Below are positions 1 through 6,739 of a DNA stretch of 64,000 nucleotides, one piece after another. Below the pieces are notes generated by a model. It searched no databases. It saw nothing but the letters and a program-made list of their open reading frames with translations, and was not told the origin of the DNA. The stretch is from Micromonospora sp. FIMYZ51 (GTDB lineage: Bacteria; Actinomycetota; Actinomycetes; Mycobacteriales; Micromonosporaceae). Position 1 is the stretch's first letter, and every line of letters begins with the position of its first letter. Both the position numbers and the translations under genes were made by a program. The DNA lies in NCBI RefSeq assembly GCF_038246755.1, contig NZ_CP134706.1:4216001-4280000 (forward strand), in the 5' to 3' direction.

Positions 1-288
1 ATCTCCGAGCTCGCCGGGATGGCCGACCCGAAGTCGCTGCTCAAGCCGGACGGAAAGATCACCAAGGGCGAGGTCAAGGAGATCGAAGCCGGACCGGCCA
101 TCGCACTCGTCGACGAGTCGGACAAGAGCAGTCTGTACGTGGCGACGACCGGCGAGCCGTACCCGTTGCTCGTCGAGTCCTCCGACGGAGACGTGGCGAT
201 CAGCGGTTTCGGGGAGTCCTTCCCGGAGCTCAAGGAGCCGACCGAGAAGGAGATTGTCGATCTCAGCGAGATGACCGCCGGCAGCTGA
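1..288 (+). CDS. LppX/LprAFG-like lipoprotein, C-terminal part (partial)
   Basis: The open frame runs from the first base of the window to the TGA at 286-288, so only the last 95 codons are present and the true start lies upstream. The tail, with a DxDV...SGFGESFPELKEP pattern followed by a short acidic helix, matches in layout the end of the full-length lipoprotein at 34528-35367 (DYSDYGKAVTIETP then a short helix). That family binds lipids or is a periplasmic-type lipoprotein on the outer face of the membrane. The family call rests on this within-window resemblance and is moderately sure; the lipobox cannot be seen here. A strong hairpin follows. Confidence 0.6.
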   Translation: MSELAGMADPKSLLKPDGKITKGEVKEIEAGPAIALVDESDKSSLYVATTGEPYPLLVESSDGDVAISGFGESFPELKEPTEKEIVDLSEMTAGS

Positions 289-310
289 CCGCGCGGTAGC
301 CGAAGACGAG

Positions 311-348
311 CAGCGGCGGGGCGGGACTTCGGTCCCACCCCGCCGCTG
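311..348. terminator. Bidirectional hairpin terminator
   Basis: Seventeen-base arms with a single mismatch close on a TTCG tetraloop, between two convergent genes ending at 288 and 356. It would serve both. There is no long T run, as is usual in high-GC actinobacteria. Confidence 0.75.
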
Positions 349-355
349 TTTACCG

Positions 356-1330
356 TCAGGAGGTGAACTTTTCCAGGGCGAGTTCGAGGGCGGCGGTGTC
401 CGGCTGGGCGTACGCCTTCATGGTCTCCTTGTTGTAGGAGACGAAGCTCGGGCAACGGACGGCCGGGGCGTTGATCCGTCCACCCTCGCCGATCTTCTCA
501 CCGGTCTTCGCCGCGTAGAAGGTAAGCGTGTAGCGCGAGGAGACGTAGTCGACGGTGACCTTCTTGTCGTCCCGGTCCTTGTACTCGCACTTGCGCGCTT
601 CGCCCTCGCTACCCTGCTCGAAGGCGAGGCAGCCGACGACGGAGACCGAGGCCCAGTCCGAGGTCCGGGCGTGGTACGGCTTGTCGAAGCCGACCGACTT
701 GCTCAGCCAGGATTCCGGCCGCTCCGGGGAGTTGGCGAAGGTGTAGACCTTGGCGCCCTTGGCCGCGGTGTAATCCGCGGCGTTCAGGATCGGGCTGCCC
801 TCGCAGACCGCCGACATGTCGCTGGAGTTGCGGGCGGTGATGGCGTTGTTGTTTTGCGGCTGCTCCTCGGGCGACGGCGGGGCCGCGGGAGACTCGCTCG
901 CGGCGGGCGAGCTGGTCCCGCCGGTGGTGACCGTCGGCTCGTCGTCGTCGCCGGAGAACACGAAGAAGCCGATCAGCCCGCCACAGGCGACAAGCACCGC
1001 CATCACCACCGCGCCGATGCCCACGCCGAGCCAGAGCCCGTTCTTCGAGGAACTCTTCGGCGCAGCAGCGTAGGACGGCGGCGGGAGGGGCGCACCGAAC
1101 TGGGAAGGGTAACCGGGCTGGCCGGGCTGTCCGACCGGAGAGCCGGGAGGTAGGGGTTGGCCGACCGGGGAGCCGGGAGGTAGGGGTTGGCCGACCGGGG
1201 AGCCGGGAGGTAGGGGTTGGCCGACCGGGGAGCCGGGCGGGACCGGCTGACCCACGGGAGAACCGGGCGGGGTGCCCCAGGCGGCGTTCGGATCCGGCTG
1301 CCCTCCGTGCGGAGGGTAACTGTCACTCAT
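356..1330 (-). CDS. Single-pass membrane protein with Pro/Gly decapeptide repeats
   Basis: The product has 324 residues and no function I recognise. Residues about 1-90 are proline/glycine rich and contain five copies of a PPGSPVGQPL-type decapeptide. One hydrophobic segment follows (about 97-120, WLGVGIGAVVMAVL...), then a Ser/Pro/Glu-rich spacer, then a soluble domain of about 150 residues with four spaced cysteines (AVCEG, VVGCL, RKCEY, VRCPS) that could form two disulfides outside the cell. The order disordered-N-terminus, helix, extracellular domain suggests a type II anchored protein. It ends in the shared hairpin at 311-348. ATG is at 1328-1330. Orthologues are likely in the genus, but the role is unknown. 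Confidence 0.75.
   Translation of the reverse strand: MSDSYPPHGGQPDPNAAWGTPPGSPVGQPVPPGSPVGQPLPPGSPVGQPLPPGSPVGQPLPPGSPVGQPGQPGYPSQFGAPLPPPSYAAAPKSSSKNGLWLGVGIGAVVMAVLVACGGLIGFFVFSGDDDEPTVTTGGTSSPAASESPAAPPSPEEQPQNNNAITARNSSDMSAVCEGSPILNAADYTAAKGAKVYTFANSPERPESWLSKSVGFDKPYHARTSDWASVSVVGCLAFEQGSEGEARKCEYKDRDDKKVTVDYVSSRYTLTFYAAKTGEKIGEGGRINAPAVRCPSFVSYNKETMKAYAQPDTAALELALEKFTS
1111..1260 (-). repeat. Five 30-bp tandem repeats coding for PPGSPVGQPL
   Basis: Units at 1141-1170, 1171-1200 and 1201-1230 are identical at the DNA level. The flanking units at 1111-1140 and 1231-1260 are diverged. The period is a whole number of codons, so copy-number changes would keep the reading frame. Confidence 0.9.
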
Positions 1331-1676
1331 GTGTGGCCCTTGTCAAAGTCGAGCGGTTCACTTGCACAAGATCAGAGCCAGGGTAGTGAGCGAGGCAAAT
1401 CGGGGCGCCGGCTCCCCTCGGTCTTGTTCCGCAGCGTGGACACGGATGGTGACGAAGCCGGACCATCCAGACCTGAGTGCGCGCCGCCGACGGGTCTCGC
1501 TCCGCCCGTACCCGCCGGGTCTCGCTCCGTCCGCTGCCGGGTCTCGCTCCGCCCGTACCCGCCGGGTCTCGCTCCGTCCGCTGCCGGGTCTCGTTCCGCG
1601 CGCCGCCGCCCGGCGTCCGGTGTGGCCGGGCGGCGCAGCGGGTACCTGACCGGAAACCGGCGAGGAGGAGGACGAG
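1331..1676. other. Intergenic region with alternating repeats
   Basis: This 346-base stretch lies upstream of both the membrane protein (minus) and the small ORF at 1677 (plus), so it should hold both promoters. I see no convincing -35/-10 pair. Its centre is taken up by the 25/22-bp alternating repeat at 1492-1600. Open frames across it on either strand are shadows of the repeat. Confidence 0.6.
1492..1600. repeat. Alternating 25-bp/22-bp tandem repeat built on GGGTCTCGCTCCG
   Basis: Units of 25 bp (1492-1516, 1539-1563) ending CCCGTACCCGCC alternate with units of 22 bp (1517-1538, 1564-1585) ending TCCGCTGCC, giving a 47-bp higher-order repeat. A degenerate unit starts at 1586. The reverse complement core CGGAGCGAGACCC resembles the CGGCGCGGGACCC core of the array at 6441-6560. 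Confidence 0.85.
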
Positions 1677-1904
1677 ATGACCGACCCGAGGTACACCCCG
1701 ATCGCGGTCACCGCGGCCGGGCTGGTCGACGACGCCAGCGACGCGGACGGCGGTGCGGTGGTCGGCGCGGACGACGCGGCGGCCGACGCCGCCCGGGCGG
1801 GTGCCGACGTCGATCTCAGCGGCGCGCGGCGGGATGTCGACCCGACTCCGGTCGGCGCGGCCGACGCCGAGGCAGACCGGCGGCGCGCCGCCAACGAGGT
1901 GTGA
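1677..1904 (+). CDS. Small acidic Ala/Asp-rich protein, unknown
   Basis: The gene would encode 75 residues, starts with ATG and has a strong purine-rich GAGGAGGAGGACGAG ribosome site just before it. Composition is low-complexity (Ala, Asp, Val, Gly) with no cysteine, membrane segment or recognisable domain, and it is probably intrinsically disordered. A clean hairpin directly downstream (1932-1961) supports its being a transcribed unit. No function is proposed. Confidence 0.55.
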   Translation: MTDPRYTPIAVTAAGLVDDASDADGGAVVGADDAAADAARAGADVDLSGARRDVDPTPVGAADAEADRRRAANEV

Positions 1905-1931
1905 CGGCAAACTCGCAGTACGCGGCAGGTA

Positions 1932-1961
1932 GACGCCCCGGGACCGGATTACCGGGGCGTC
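1932..1961 (+). terminator. Hairpin terminator after the small acidic protein
   Basis: Perfect ten-base arms GACGCCCCGG and CCGGGGCGTC enclose a ten-base loop and are followed by a CTTCTC stretch. It isolates the small gene from the cellulase gene. Confidence 0.7.
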
Positions 1962-2025
1962 GCCTTCTCGACACTTTGATAGATGGAAATATTGCGTGAC
2001 TGTTTCGCGGCATCGTAGGCTGCCG

Positions 2026-2039
2026 TGGGAGCGCTCCCG
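2026..2039. promoter_or_regulatory. CebR-like LacI-family operator
   Basis: TGGGAGCGCTCCCG is a 13-of-14 match to the Streptomyces CebR consensus TGGGAGCGCTCCCA (known for cellobiose/cellotriose-responsive repression of cellulase genes). It lies 67 bases upstream of the cellulase ATG. The site is seen directly; the identity of the repressor is inference, and no CebR gene is recognised in this window. Confidence 0.75.
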
Positions 2040-2105
2040 GCCATTCCGTCCGACCGCGTGGGAGCTGCCGTACCCACCACCACGACCAGATTGCGACGGT
2101 CCCCC

Positions 2106-3548
2106 ATGAAGCATCCTCCCCGCCGCACCCGCCGCCTGTTGGTCGCCGCCGGTGCCGTCGGTGCGCTGACTCTCGGCGCGCTGGCGTCGCTGCCCGCCAC
2201 CAGCGCGATGGCCGCGACCGGCTGCTCCGTGAGCTACACGACGAACAGCTGGTCCGGCGGATTCACCGCGAGCGTGACGATCACCAACCTCGGCGACGCG
2301 GTTTCCAGCTGGAGCCTCGGATTCTCCTTCCCGGACAGCGGCCAGCGCGTCACCCAGGGCTGGTCGGCGACGTGGAGCCAGAGCGGCAACGCCGTCACCG
2401 CCCGGAGCGAGAGCTGGAACGGCTCATTGGCGACCGGTGCCCGTACCAGCATCGGCTTCAACGGCAGCTTCACCGGCGCCAACCCGGCCCCGACCTCGTT
2501 CACCCTCAACGGGACGGTCTGCACCGGCTCGACCGCTCCCACCACGCCAGCACCGACGACTCCCCCGCCGCCCACGACGCCCCCGCCGACGACTCCCCCG
2601 CCCGGCGGGCAGACTCCGGTGGCCATCAACGGACAGCTGCGGGTCTGCGGAGTCAACCTGTGCAACCAGTACGGTCGGCCGATCCAGCTGCGTGGCATGA
2701 GCACCCACGGCATCCAGTGGTTCGGTAACTGCTACAACAGCGCCTCGCTCGACGCCCTCGCCACCGACTGGCGGTCCGACCTGTTCCGGATCGCCATGTA
2801 CGTGCAGGAGGACGGTTACGAGACCGACCCCGCCGGCTTCACCAACCGGGTGAACAACCTGGTCGAGGAGGCCACCCGGCGCGGCATGTACGCGATGATC
2901 GACTTCCACCTGCTCACCCCGGGTGACCCGATGTTCAACCTGGAGCGGGCCAAGACCTTCTTCGCCGCCGTCTCCGCCCGGCACGCCGCGAAGAACAACG
3001 TGATCTACGAGATCGCCAACGAGCCAAACGGGGTGAGCTGGTCGACCATCAAGAACTACGCCGATCAGGTCATCCCGGTGATCCGGGCCAACGACCCGGA
3101 CGCGGTGGTCATCGTGGGCACCCGGGCGTGGTCCTCGCTTGGCGTCTCGGAGGGCGGCAACCACACCGAGATCGTCAACAACCCGGTGAACGCCAGCAAC
3201 GTCATGTACGCGTTCCACTTCTACGCCGCCTCGCACCGGGACAACTACCGGGCCGAGGTGGAGCGGGCGGCGGCCCGGCTGCCGCTCTTCGTCACCGAGT
3301 TCGGCACGGTGGACTACACCGGAGACGGCGCTGCCGACCTGGCCAGCAGCACCCAGTGGCTGGACCTGCTGGACCGGCTGAAGATCGGCTACGCGAACTG
3401 GACCTTCTCCGACAAGGCCGAGGGCAGCGCCGCGCTGCGGCCCGGCACCTGCAACGGCAGCAACTACACCGGCACCTCGATGCTCACCACCTCCGGTGCC
3501 TTCATGCGGGACCGCATCCGTACCCCGGACGACTTCCCGACCAGCTGA
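2106..3548 (+). CDS. Secreted cellulase: CBM2 plus GH5 endoglucanase
   Basis: The 480-residue preprotein begins with a twin-arginine-rich signal peptide (KHPPRRTRRLLVAAG..., cleavage after SAMA near residue 36). An N-terminal CBM2 follows (about 37-138, framed by Cys residues CSV...TVC with surface Trp residues), then a Pro/Thr linker (about 140-170), then a GH5 catalytic domain to the C terminus. Catalytic acid/base Glu is in ANEPN (about residue 306), nucleophile Glu in VTEFG (about 398). The enzyme would cut beta-1,4-glucan outside the cell, anchored to crystalline cellulose by CBM2. The ATG at 2106 is chosen because it starts the signal peptide; an upstream in-frame GTG at 2025 would place the start beside the operator. 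Endoglucanase is the likely activity; other GH5 specificities cannot be excluded. Confidence 0.92.
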   Translation: MKHPPRRTRRLLVAAGAVGALTLGALASLPATSAMAATGCSVSYTTNSWSGGFTASVTITNLGDAVSSWSLGFSFPDSGQRVTQGWSATWSQSGNAVTARSESWNGSLATGARTSIGFNGSFTGANPAPTSFTLNGTVCTGSTAPTTPAPTTPPPPTTPPPTTPPPGGQTPVAINGQLRVCGVNLCNQYGRPIQLRGMSTHGIQWFGNCYNSASLDALATDWRSDLFRIAMYVQEDGYETDPAGFTNRVNNLVEEATRRGMYAMIDFHLLTPGDPMFNLERAKTFFAAVSARHAAKNNVIYEIANEPNGVSWSTIKNYADQVIPVIRANDPDAVVIVGTRAWSSLGVSEGGNHTEIVNNPVNASNVMYAFHFYAASHRDNYRAEVERAAARLPLFVTEFGTVDYTGDGAADLASSTQWLDLLDRLKIGYANWTFSDKAEGSAALRPGTCNGSNYTGTSMLTTSGAFMRDRIRTPDDFPTS

Positions 3549-3565
3549 GTCTGTACCACCACCAC

Positions 3566-3599
3566 GGCGGCCCCGGCGTTGCACCGCGCCGGGGCCGCC
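3566..3599 (+). terminator. Terminator of the cellulase gene
   Basis: Perfect 13-base arms (GGCGGCCCCGGCG and its complement) with an eight-base loop, 18 bases past the stop codon. Confidence 0.8.
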
Positions 3600-3647
3600 C
3601 CCTGTGCCGATCAGGGGCGGGACCGCCCCCTGCGCCCGCCGGGACGG

Positions 3648-3689
3648 GACCGCCCGGCCACCAGTGGGGAGCCTGGTGGCCGGGCGGTC
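3648..3689 (-). terminator. Terminator of the Spo0M-family gene
   Basis: Perfect 17-base arms (left arm GACCGCCCGGCCACCAG) with an eight-base loop, located 43 bases beyond the minus-strand stop at 3732. A weaker bulged hairpin at 3612-3632 lies between the two terminators. Confidence 0.75.
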
Positions 3690-3731
3690 GGTACGGGGTG
3701 GTCAGCTGCTCGTGGGGACAGCCCGCGGGTC

Positions 3732-4763
3732 CTATTCCTCGCCGCCGTCCTCGCCCTCGTCACCGCCGAAGGAGTCGAAGACCTCCTCGGCGACCATGCC
3801 GCCGGCGAAGCCGAGCGCCGCGCCACCGACCACCCCGGCGGCCACCGCGCCCATTCCCGACCCCCGCCGCTCGTGGTGCTCCTCATAGTGCCCGTAGCCG
3901 GGCTGATGCGGAGGGTAGCCCATCGGCGCACCGTAGCCAGCCGGTCCCCGGTGGCCGGTCGGCGCACCGTAGCCGGGGTGCTGGGTCTGGTACTGCTGCA
4001 ACGCCTCGCGCAGCCAGCGGTCGACCTCGGCGGCCCAGTCCAGCCCGTCGGCGTCGGCGTGCGCGACCCGGTATCGGCCGTAGGAGTCGTGGCTGCCCAT
4101 GAAGAGCCCGGTCTGCCGGTCGAACTCCAGCACGATCTCCACGCCCTGCTCGTCGGCGAGGAAGGTCAGCTCGACCTGGTTGACGCCGTGGGCGTACTGC
4201 GGCGCGGCGAAGTACTCGATCTCCTGGTAGAAGGGGAGCGTCTGGTGCGCCCCGGCGATGTACCCGTGTTCCAGGTCAGCGCTCTTGAATCGGAAGCCGA
4301 GCTGGCCGAAGGCGGTCAGGATCCGCTCCTGCACCGGCAACGGGTGCACGTGCACCGGGTCGAGATCGCCCTTGTCGACCGCACCACGGATGGCGACCTC
4401 GGTGCGTAGGCCCAGGGTCATGCCGGGCAGCCGCTGCCCGTAGATGTCGGTCACCGGCGTCTGCAACGGGATCGGGAGCTGGAACGGAATCGCCAGCTGC
4501 TGCCCCTGCGCCAGGCGCAACCCGCTGGCGACCGGGACCCGGTGGAACTCGACGCTGGCGTCGTGGTCTGCCTCCGCGCCGTCGACCTCCACCCGGGTCA
4601 CCAGCCCCAGCACGATCTGGTCGATGTCCGCGTCCTGGCTGCCGCCGGTGAGGTTCACCTGCCCGTCGAGCGTCAGGCCGGGACGGGTGTTCGGATTGGA
4701 CAGGACCGTGTCGACGCTGGGCGCGCCGATCCCGAAGGCACCCAGCATCTTCTTGAACACCAC
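3732..4763 (-). CDS. Spo0M-family arrestin-like protein with glycine-rich C-terminal tail
   Basis: The first 230 or so of 343 residues match the sporulation-control protein Spo0M/SpoOM fold: beta-sandwich halves starting KKMLGAFGIGAPSVDTVL with the conserved FRFKSADLEHG and HDSYGRYRVAHADADG segments. Known members modulate development and cytoskeleton-related processes, without a defined reaction. After a helix (WAAEVDRWLREAL) comes a Gly/Tyr/Pro-rich linker, then a hydrophobic glycine-zipper segment (MGAVAAGVVGGAALGFAGGMVAEE) and an acidic end, so this copy may be membrane-associated. Start GTG 4763 is supported by GGGAGAG six to ten bases upstream; GTG 4760 is the alternative. It stands alone, convergent with the cellulase gene. 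Confidence 0.85.
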   Translation of the reverse strand: MVFKKMLGAFGIGAPSVDTVLSNPNTRPGLTLDGQVNLTGGSQDADIDQIVLGLVTRVEVDGAEADHDASVEFHRVPVASGLRLAQGQQLAIPFQLPIPLQTPVTDIYGQRLPGMTLGLRTEVAIRGAVDKGDLDPVHVHPLPVQERILTAFGQLGFRFKSADLEHGYIAGAHQTLPFYQEIEYFAAPQYAHGVNQVELTFLADEQGVEIVLEFDRQTGLFMGSHDSYGRYRVAHADADGLDWAAEVDRWLREALQQYQTQHPGYGAPTGHRGPAGYGAPMGYPPHQPGYGHYEEHHERRGSGMGAVAAGVVGGAALGFAGGMVAEEVFDSFGGDEGEDGGEE

Positions 4764-4807
4764 GAGTCTCTCCCTCGACAGTGAGCGGGCGCGACGCACG
4801 GCAGAAA

Positions 4808-4822
4808 CGTGAAACTTTCACG
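4808..4822. promoter_or_regulatory. 15-bp palindrome upstream of the Spo0M-family gene
   Basis: CGTGAAA and TTTCACG arms flank a central C, 45 bases upstream of the GTG start. A second inverted repeat, ACGGAATC (4841-4848) with GATTCCGT (4865-4872), lies further upstream. Either could be an operator; the binding protein is unknown. Confidence 0.45.
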
Positions 4823-4952
4823 CACAACCCCTGCGCCACAACGGAATCAGCGCCGTCCATGATGGATTCCGTCGCGCCGGGAAGCTAGCACCGACACCTG
4901 AAAGATAGCTGAGAGAGATCAGGGTGTCACCATAAGTGAGTACGGCGATCGG

Positions 4953-6392
4953 TCAGCCCGGCACCGGACCGAGCAGCGAGTCGGCAGGCCCGGTGGAACC
5001 CGCGGGGTACTCCCCCAGCGGCACCGTGCCCGCCTTCCAGGCGGCCAGCACCGGCTCGACGATCCGCCAGCACTCCTCGGCGACGTCACCGCGTACCGAC
5101 AGCGTCGGGTCGCCCTCGAACGCGCCGCGCAGCACCTCGCCGTACGCCGGCAGTTCCCCCGGGCCGAAGTCGGCCGTCAGCCGGACCCGGTCCAGATCGA
5201 AGGGGTTACCGGGACCGTTGATGTTGAGATCGAGGCCGAGGCAGTCCGGGCCGAACCCGATCCGCAGCCGGTCGGGATGCTGGTAGCCGATCAGCCCGTC
5301 GGGCACCCGGGCCGGCTGCTTGAAGGTGATGATCGCCTCCTTGCGCATCTCCGCCATGGCCTTGCCGGACCGTAGCCGGAACGGCACCCCCGCCCAGCGC
5401 CAGGTGTCCACGGTGAGCACCATCTCGGCGAGGGTTTCGGTGTGCCGGCTCGGGTCCACGCCCGGCTCGTCGACATAGTTGGGCAGCCCGCGCCCGGCGA
5501 TCTCGCCCGCCGTGTAGCGGGCCCGCCGGCTGGCCGCCGCCGGGTCGTCGTCCCAGAGCCGGGTGGCCCGCAGCACCTGCGCGGAACGGCCGCGCAACTC
5601 CTGCGCTTGCAGGGTCGGCGGCGGATCCATCGCGAGCAGGGCGAGCACCTGGAGCAGGTGGCTCTGCACCATGTCGATCAACGCACCCGCGCGGTCGTAG
5701 TAGCCGGCCCGGCCCTCCAACCCGAGGGTCTCGTCGAAGACGATGTCCACGCAGGCCACGTGCGTGGCGTTGAGCAGCGGCTCGAAGATCCGGTTGGCGA
5801 ACCGCAGGCCGAGCAGGTTCAGCACGGTCGATTTGCCCAGAAAATGGTCGATCCGGTGGACCTGGTCCTCCGGTACCAGGGTGGCCAGCAGGTTGTTGAG
5901 CGAGTGGGCCGAGATCCGGTCGACGCCGAACGGCTTCTCCAGCATCAGCCGGGTGCCGGGCGGCACGCCGATGCGGGCCAGCGCCGCCGCCGCGCGGGCG
6001 GTCACCATCGGCGGCAGCGCGAAGAAGATCACCACTGGCCCGGCGCAGTCGGCCAGCAGCCGTCGCAGGCCGTCCTCGCTGGTCACGTCGGCGGTCACGT
6101 ACCGGCTGTTCCGGATCACCTCGCTTTCGGCGGGTCCGTCGGCACCGACGGTGGCGAACGAGTCGGCCACCCGGCGACGCCAGCGCTCGTCGTCCCAGTC
6201 GTCCATGCCACTGCCGATCAGGCGCAGACCGGGGACCCCGCCGCTGGCCAGCAACACCCCCAGACCGGGCAGCAGCAGCCGCCCGGTCAGGTCACCGCTG
6301 GCACCGAGCACCAGCAACGTCTGCCGGATGGGCCGGGTGGTGGCGGAACTCACGGGAGCGGCTGCGGGGGCGCTGGGAACCGGCGTCGTCAT
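4953..6392 (-). CDS. zwf: Glucose-6-phosphate dehydrogenase (second-copy type)
   Basis: The 479-residue cytoplasmic enzyme oxidises glucose 6-phosphate to 6-phosphogluconolactone with NAD(P)+, the entry to the oxidative pentose phosphate pathway. It shows the N-terminal dinucleotide-binding GASGDLT, an EKPFGVD motif and the active-site RIDHFLGK. The usual GASGDLAKRK-type basic residues after GDL are replaced by TGRLLLPG. It is not beside tal, opcA or pgl as the main actinobacterial zwf normally is, which suggests a paralogue. The start at ATG 6392 follows GGTGGAGGC; a nine-codon upstream extension is possible. It is divergent from pgi, so the two genes using the same substrate share one promoter region. 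Confidence 0.9.
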   Translation of the reverse strand: MTTPVPSAPAAAPVSSATTRPIRQTLLVLGASGDLTGRLLLPGLGVLLASGGVPGLRLIGSGMDDWDDERWRRRVADSFATVGADGPAESEVIRNSRYVTADVTSEDGLRRLLADCAGPVVIFFALPPMVTARAAAALARIGVPPGTRLMLEKPFGVDRISAHSLNNLLATLVPEDQVHRIDHFLGKSTVLNLLGLRFANRIFEPLLNATHVACVDIVFDETLGLEGRAGYYDRAGALIDMVQSHLLQVLALLAMDPPPTLQAQELRGRSAQVLRATRLWDDDPAAASRRARYTAGEIAGRGLPNYVDEPGVDPSRHTETLAEMVLTVDTWRWAGVPFRLRSGKAMAEMRKEAIITFKQPARVPDGLIGYQHPDRLRIGFGPDCLGLDLNINGPGNPFDLDRVRLTADFGPGELPAYGEVLRGAFEGDPTLSVRGDVAEECWRIVEPVLAAWKAGTVPLGEYPAGSTGPADSLLGPVPG

Positions 6393-6739
6393 GCCTCCAC
6401 CTTGCCCTGTGCCGATCAACGGCCCGGCACGGACCCCGCCGACCGGCCCGGCGCGGGACCCGACGGCCCGGCGCGGGACCCGACGGCCCGGCGCGGGAGC
6501 CGACGGCCCGGCGCGGGACCCGATGGCCCGGCGCGGGACCCGATGGCCCGGCGCGGGGTCGCTGACAGGTGCCGTCGAGCCGCGCGGCGTGGTCAGAGGC
6601 CGGGCGCTCGGCTGCCGACGGTTACCGGTCCACCGCGTCCGGCTCGCGCCACGATCTTCGTGTGGCAGGCTGGTCCTACCTCCGCCGGTGCACCACGACG
6701 CCGGCGACGCGCCGACCCTGCGAGGAGACGATCGATCCG
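6393..6739. other. zwf-pgi divergent intergenic region
   Basis: This 347-base region must carry promoters for zwf (minus) and pgi (plus). About a third is the 20-bp repeat array at 6441-6560. The rest is GC-rich with no site I can name. Long open frames crossing it in all frames are a by-product of the repeats. Confidence 0.6.
6441..6560. repeat. Six tandem 20-bp repeats in the zwf-pgi intergenic region
   Basis: Six units of GGCCCGGCGCGGGACCCGAC type follow each other exactly in phase (6441, 6461, 6481, 6501, 6521, 6541), differing at one to three positions, mainly C to T at unit position 4 in the last two. There are no spacers, so this is not a CRISPR. Each unit contains GGCCCGGCGCGGGACC, which can form small hairpins. 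Confidence 0.9.

Noticed and set aside
1217..2114. Overlapping frames on both strands of the 1.2-2.1 kb region
   Set aside because: They arise from the 25/22-bp repeat and lack ribosome sites or domains; only the 75-codon frame at 1677 has both a ribosome site and a terminator.
6441..6560. CRISPR-like array
   Set aside because: Units are contiguous 20-mers with no spacers and no cas genes nearby.
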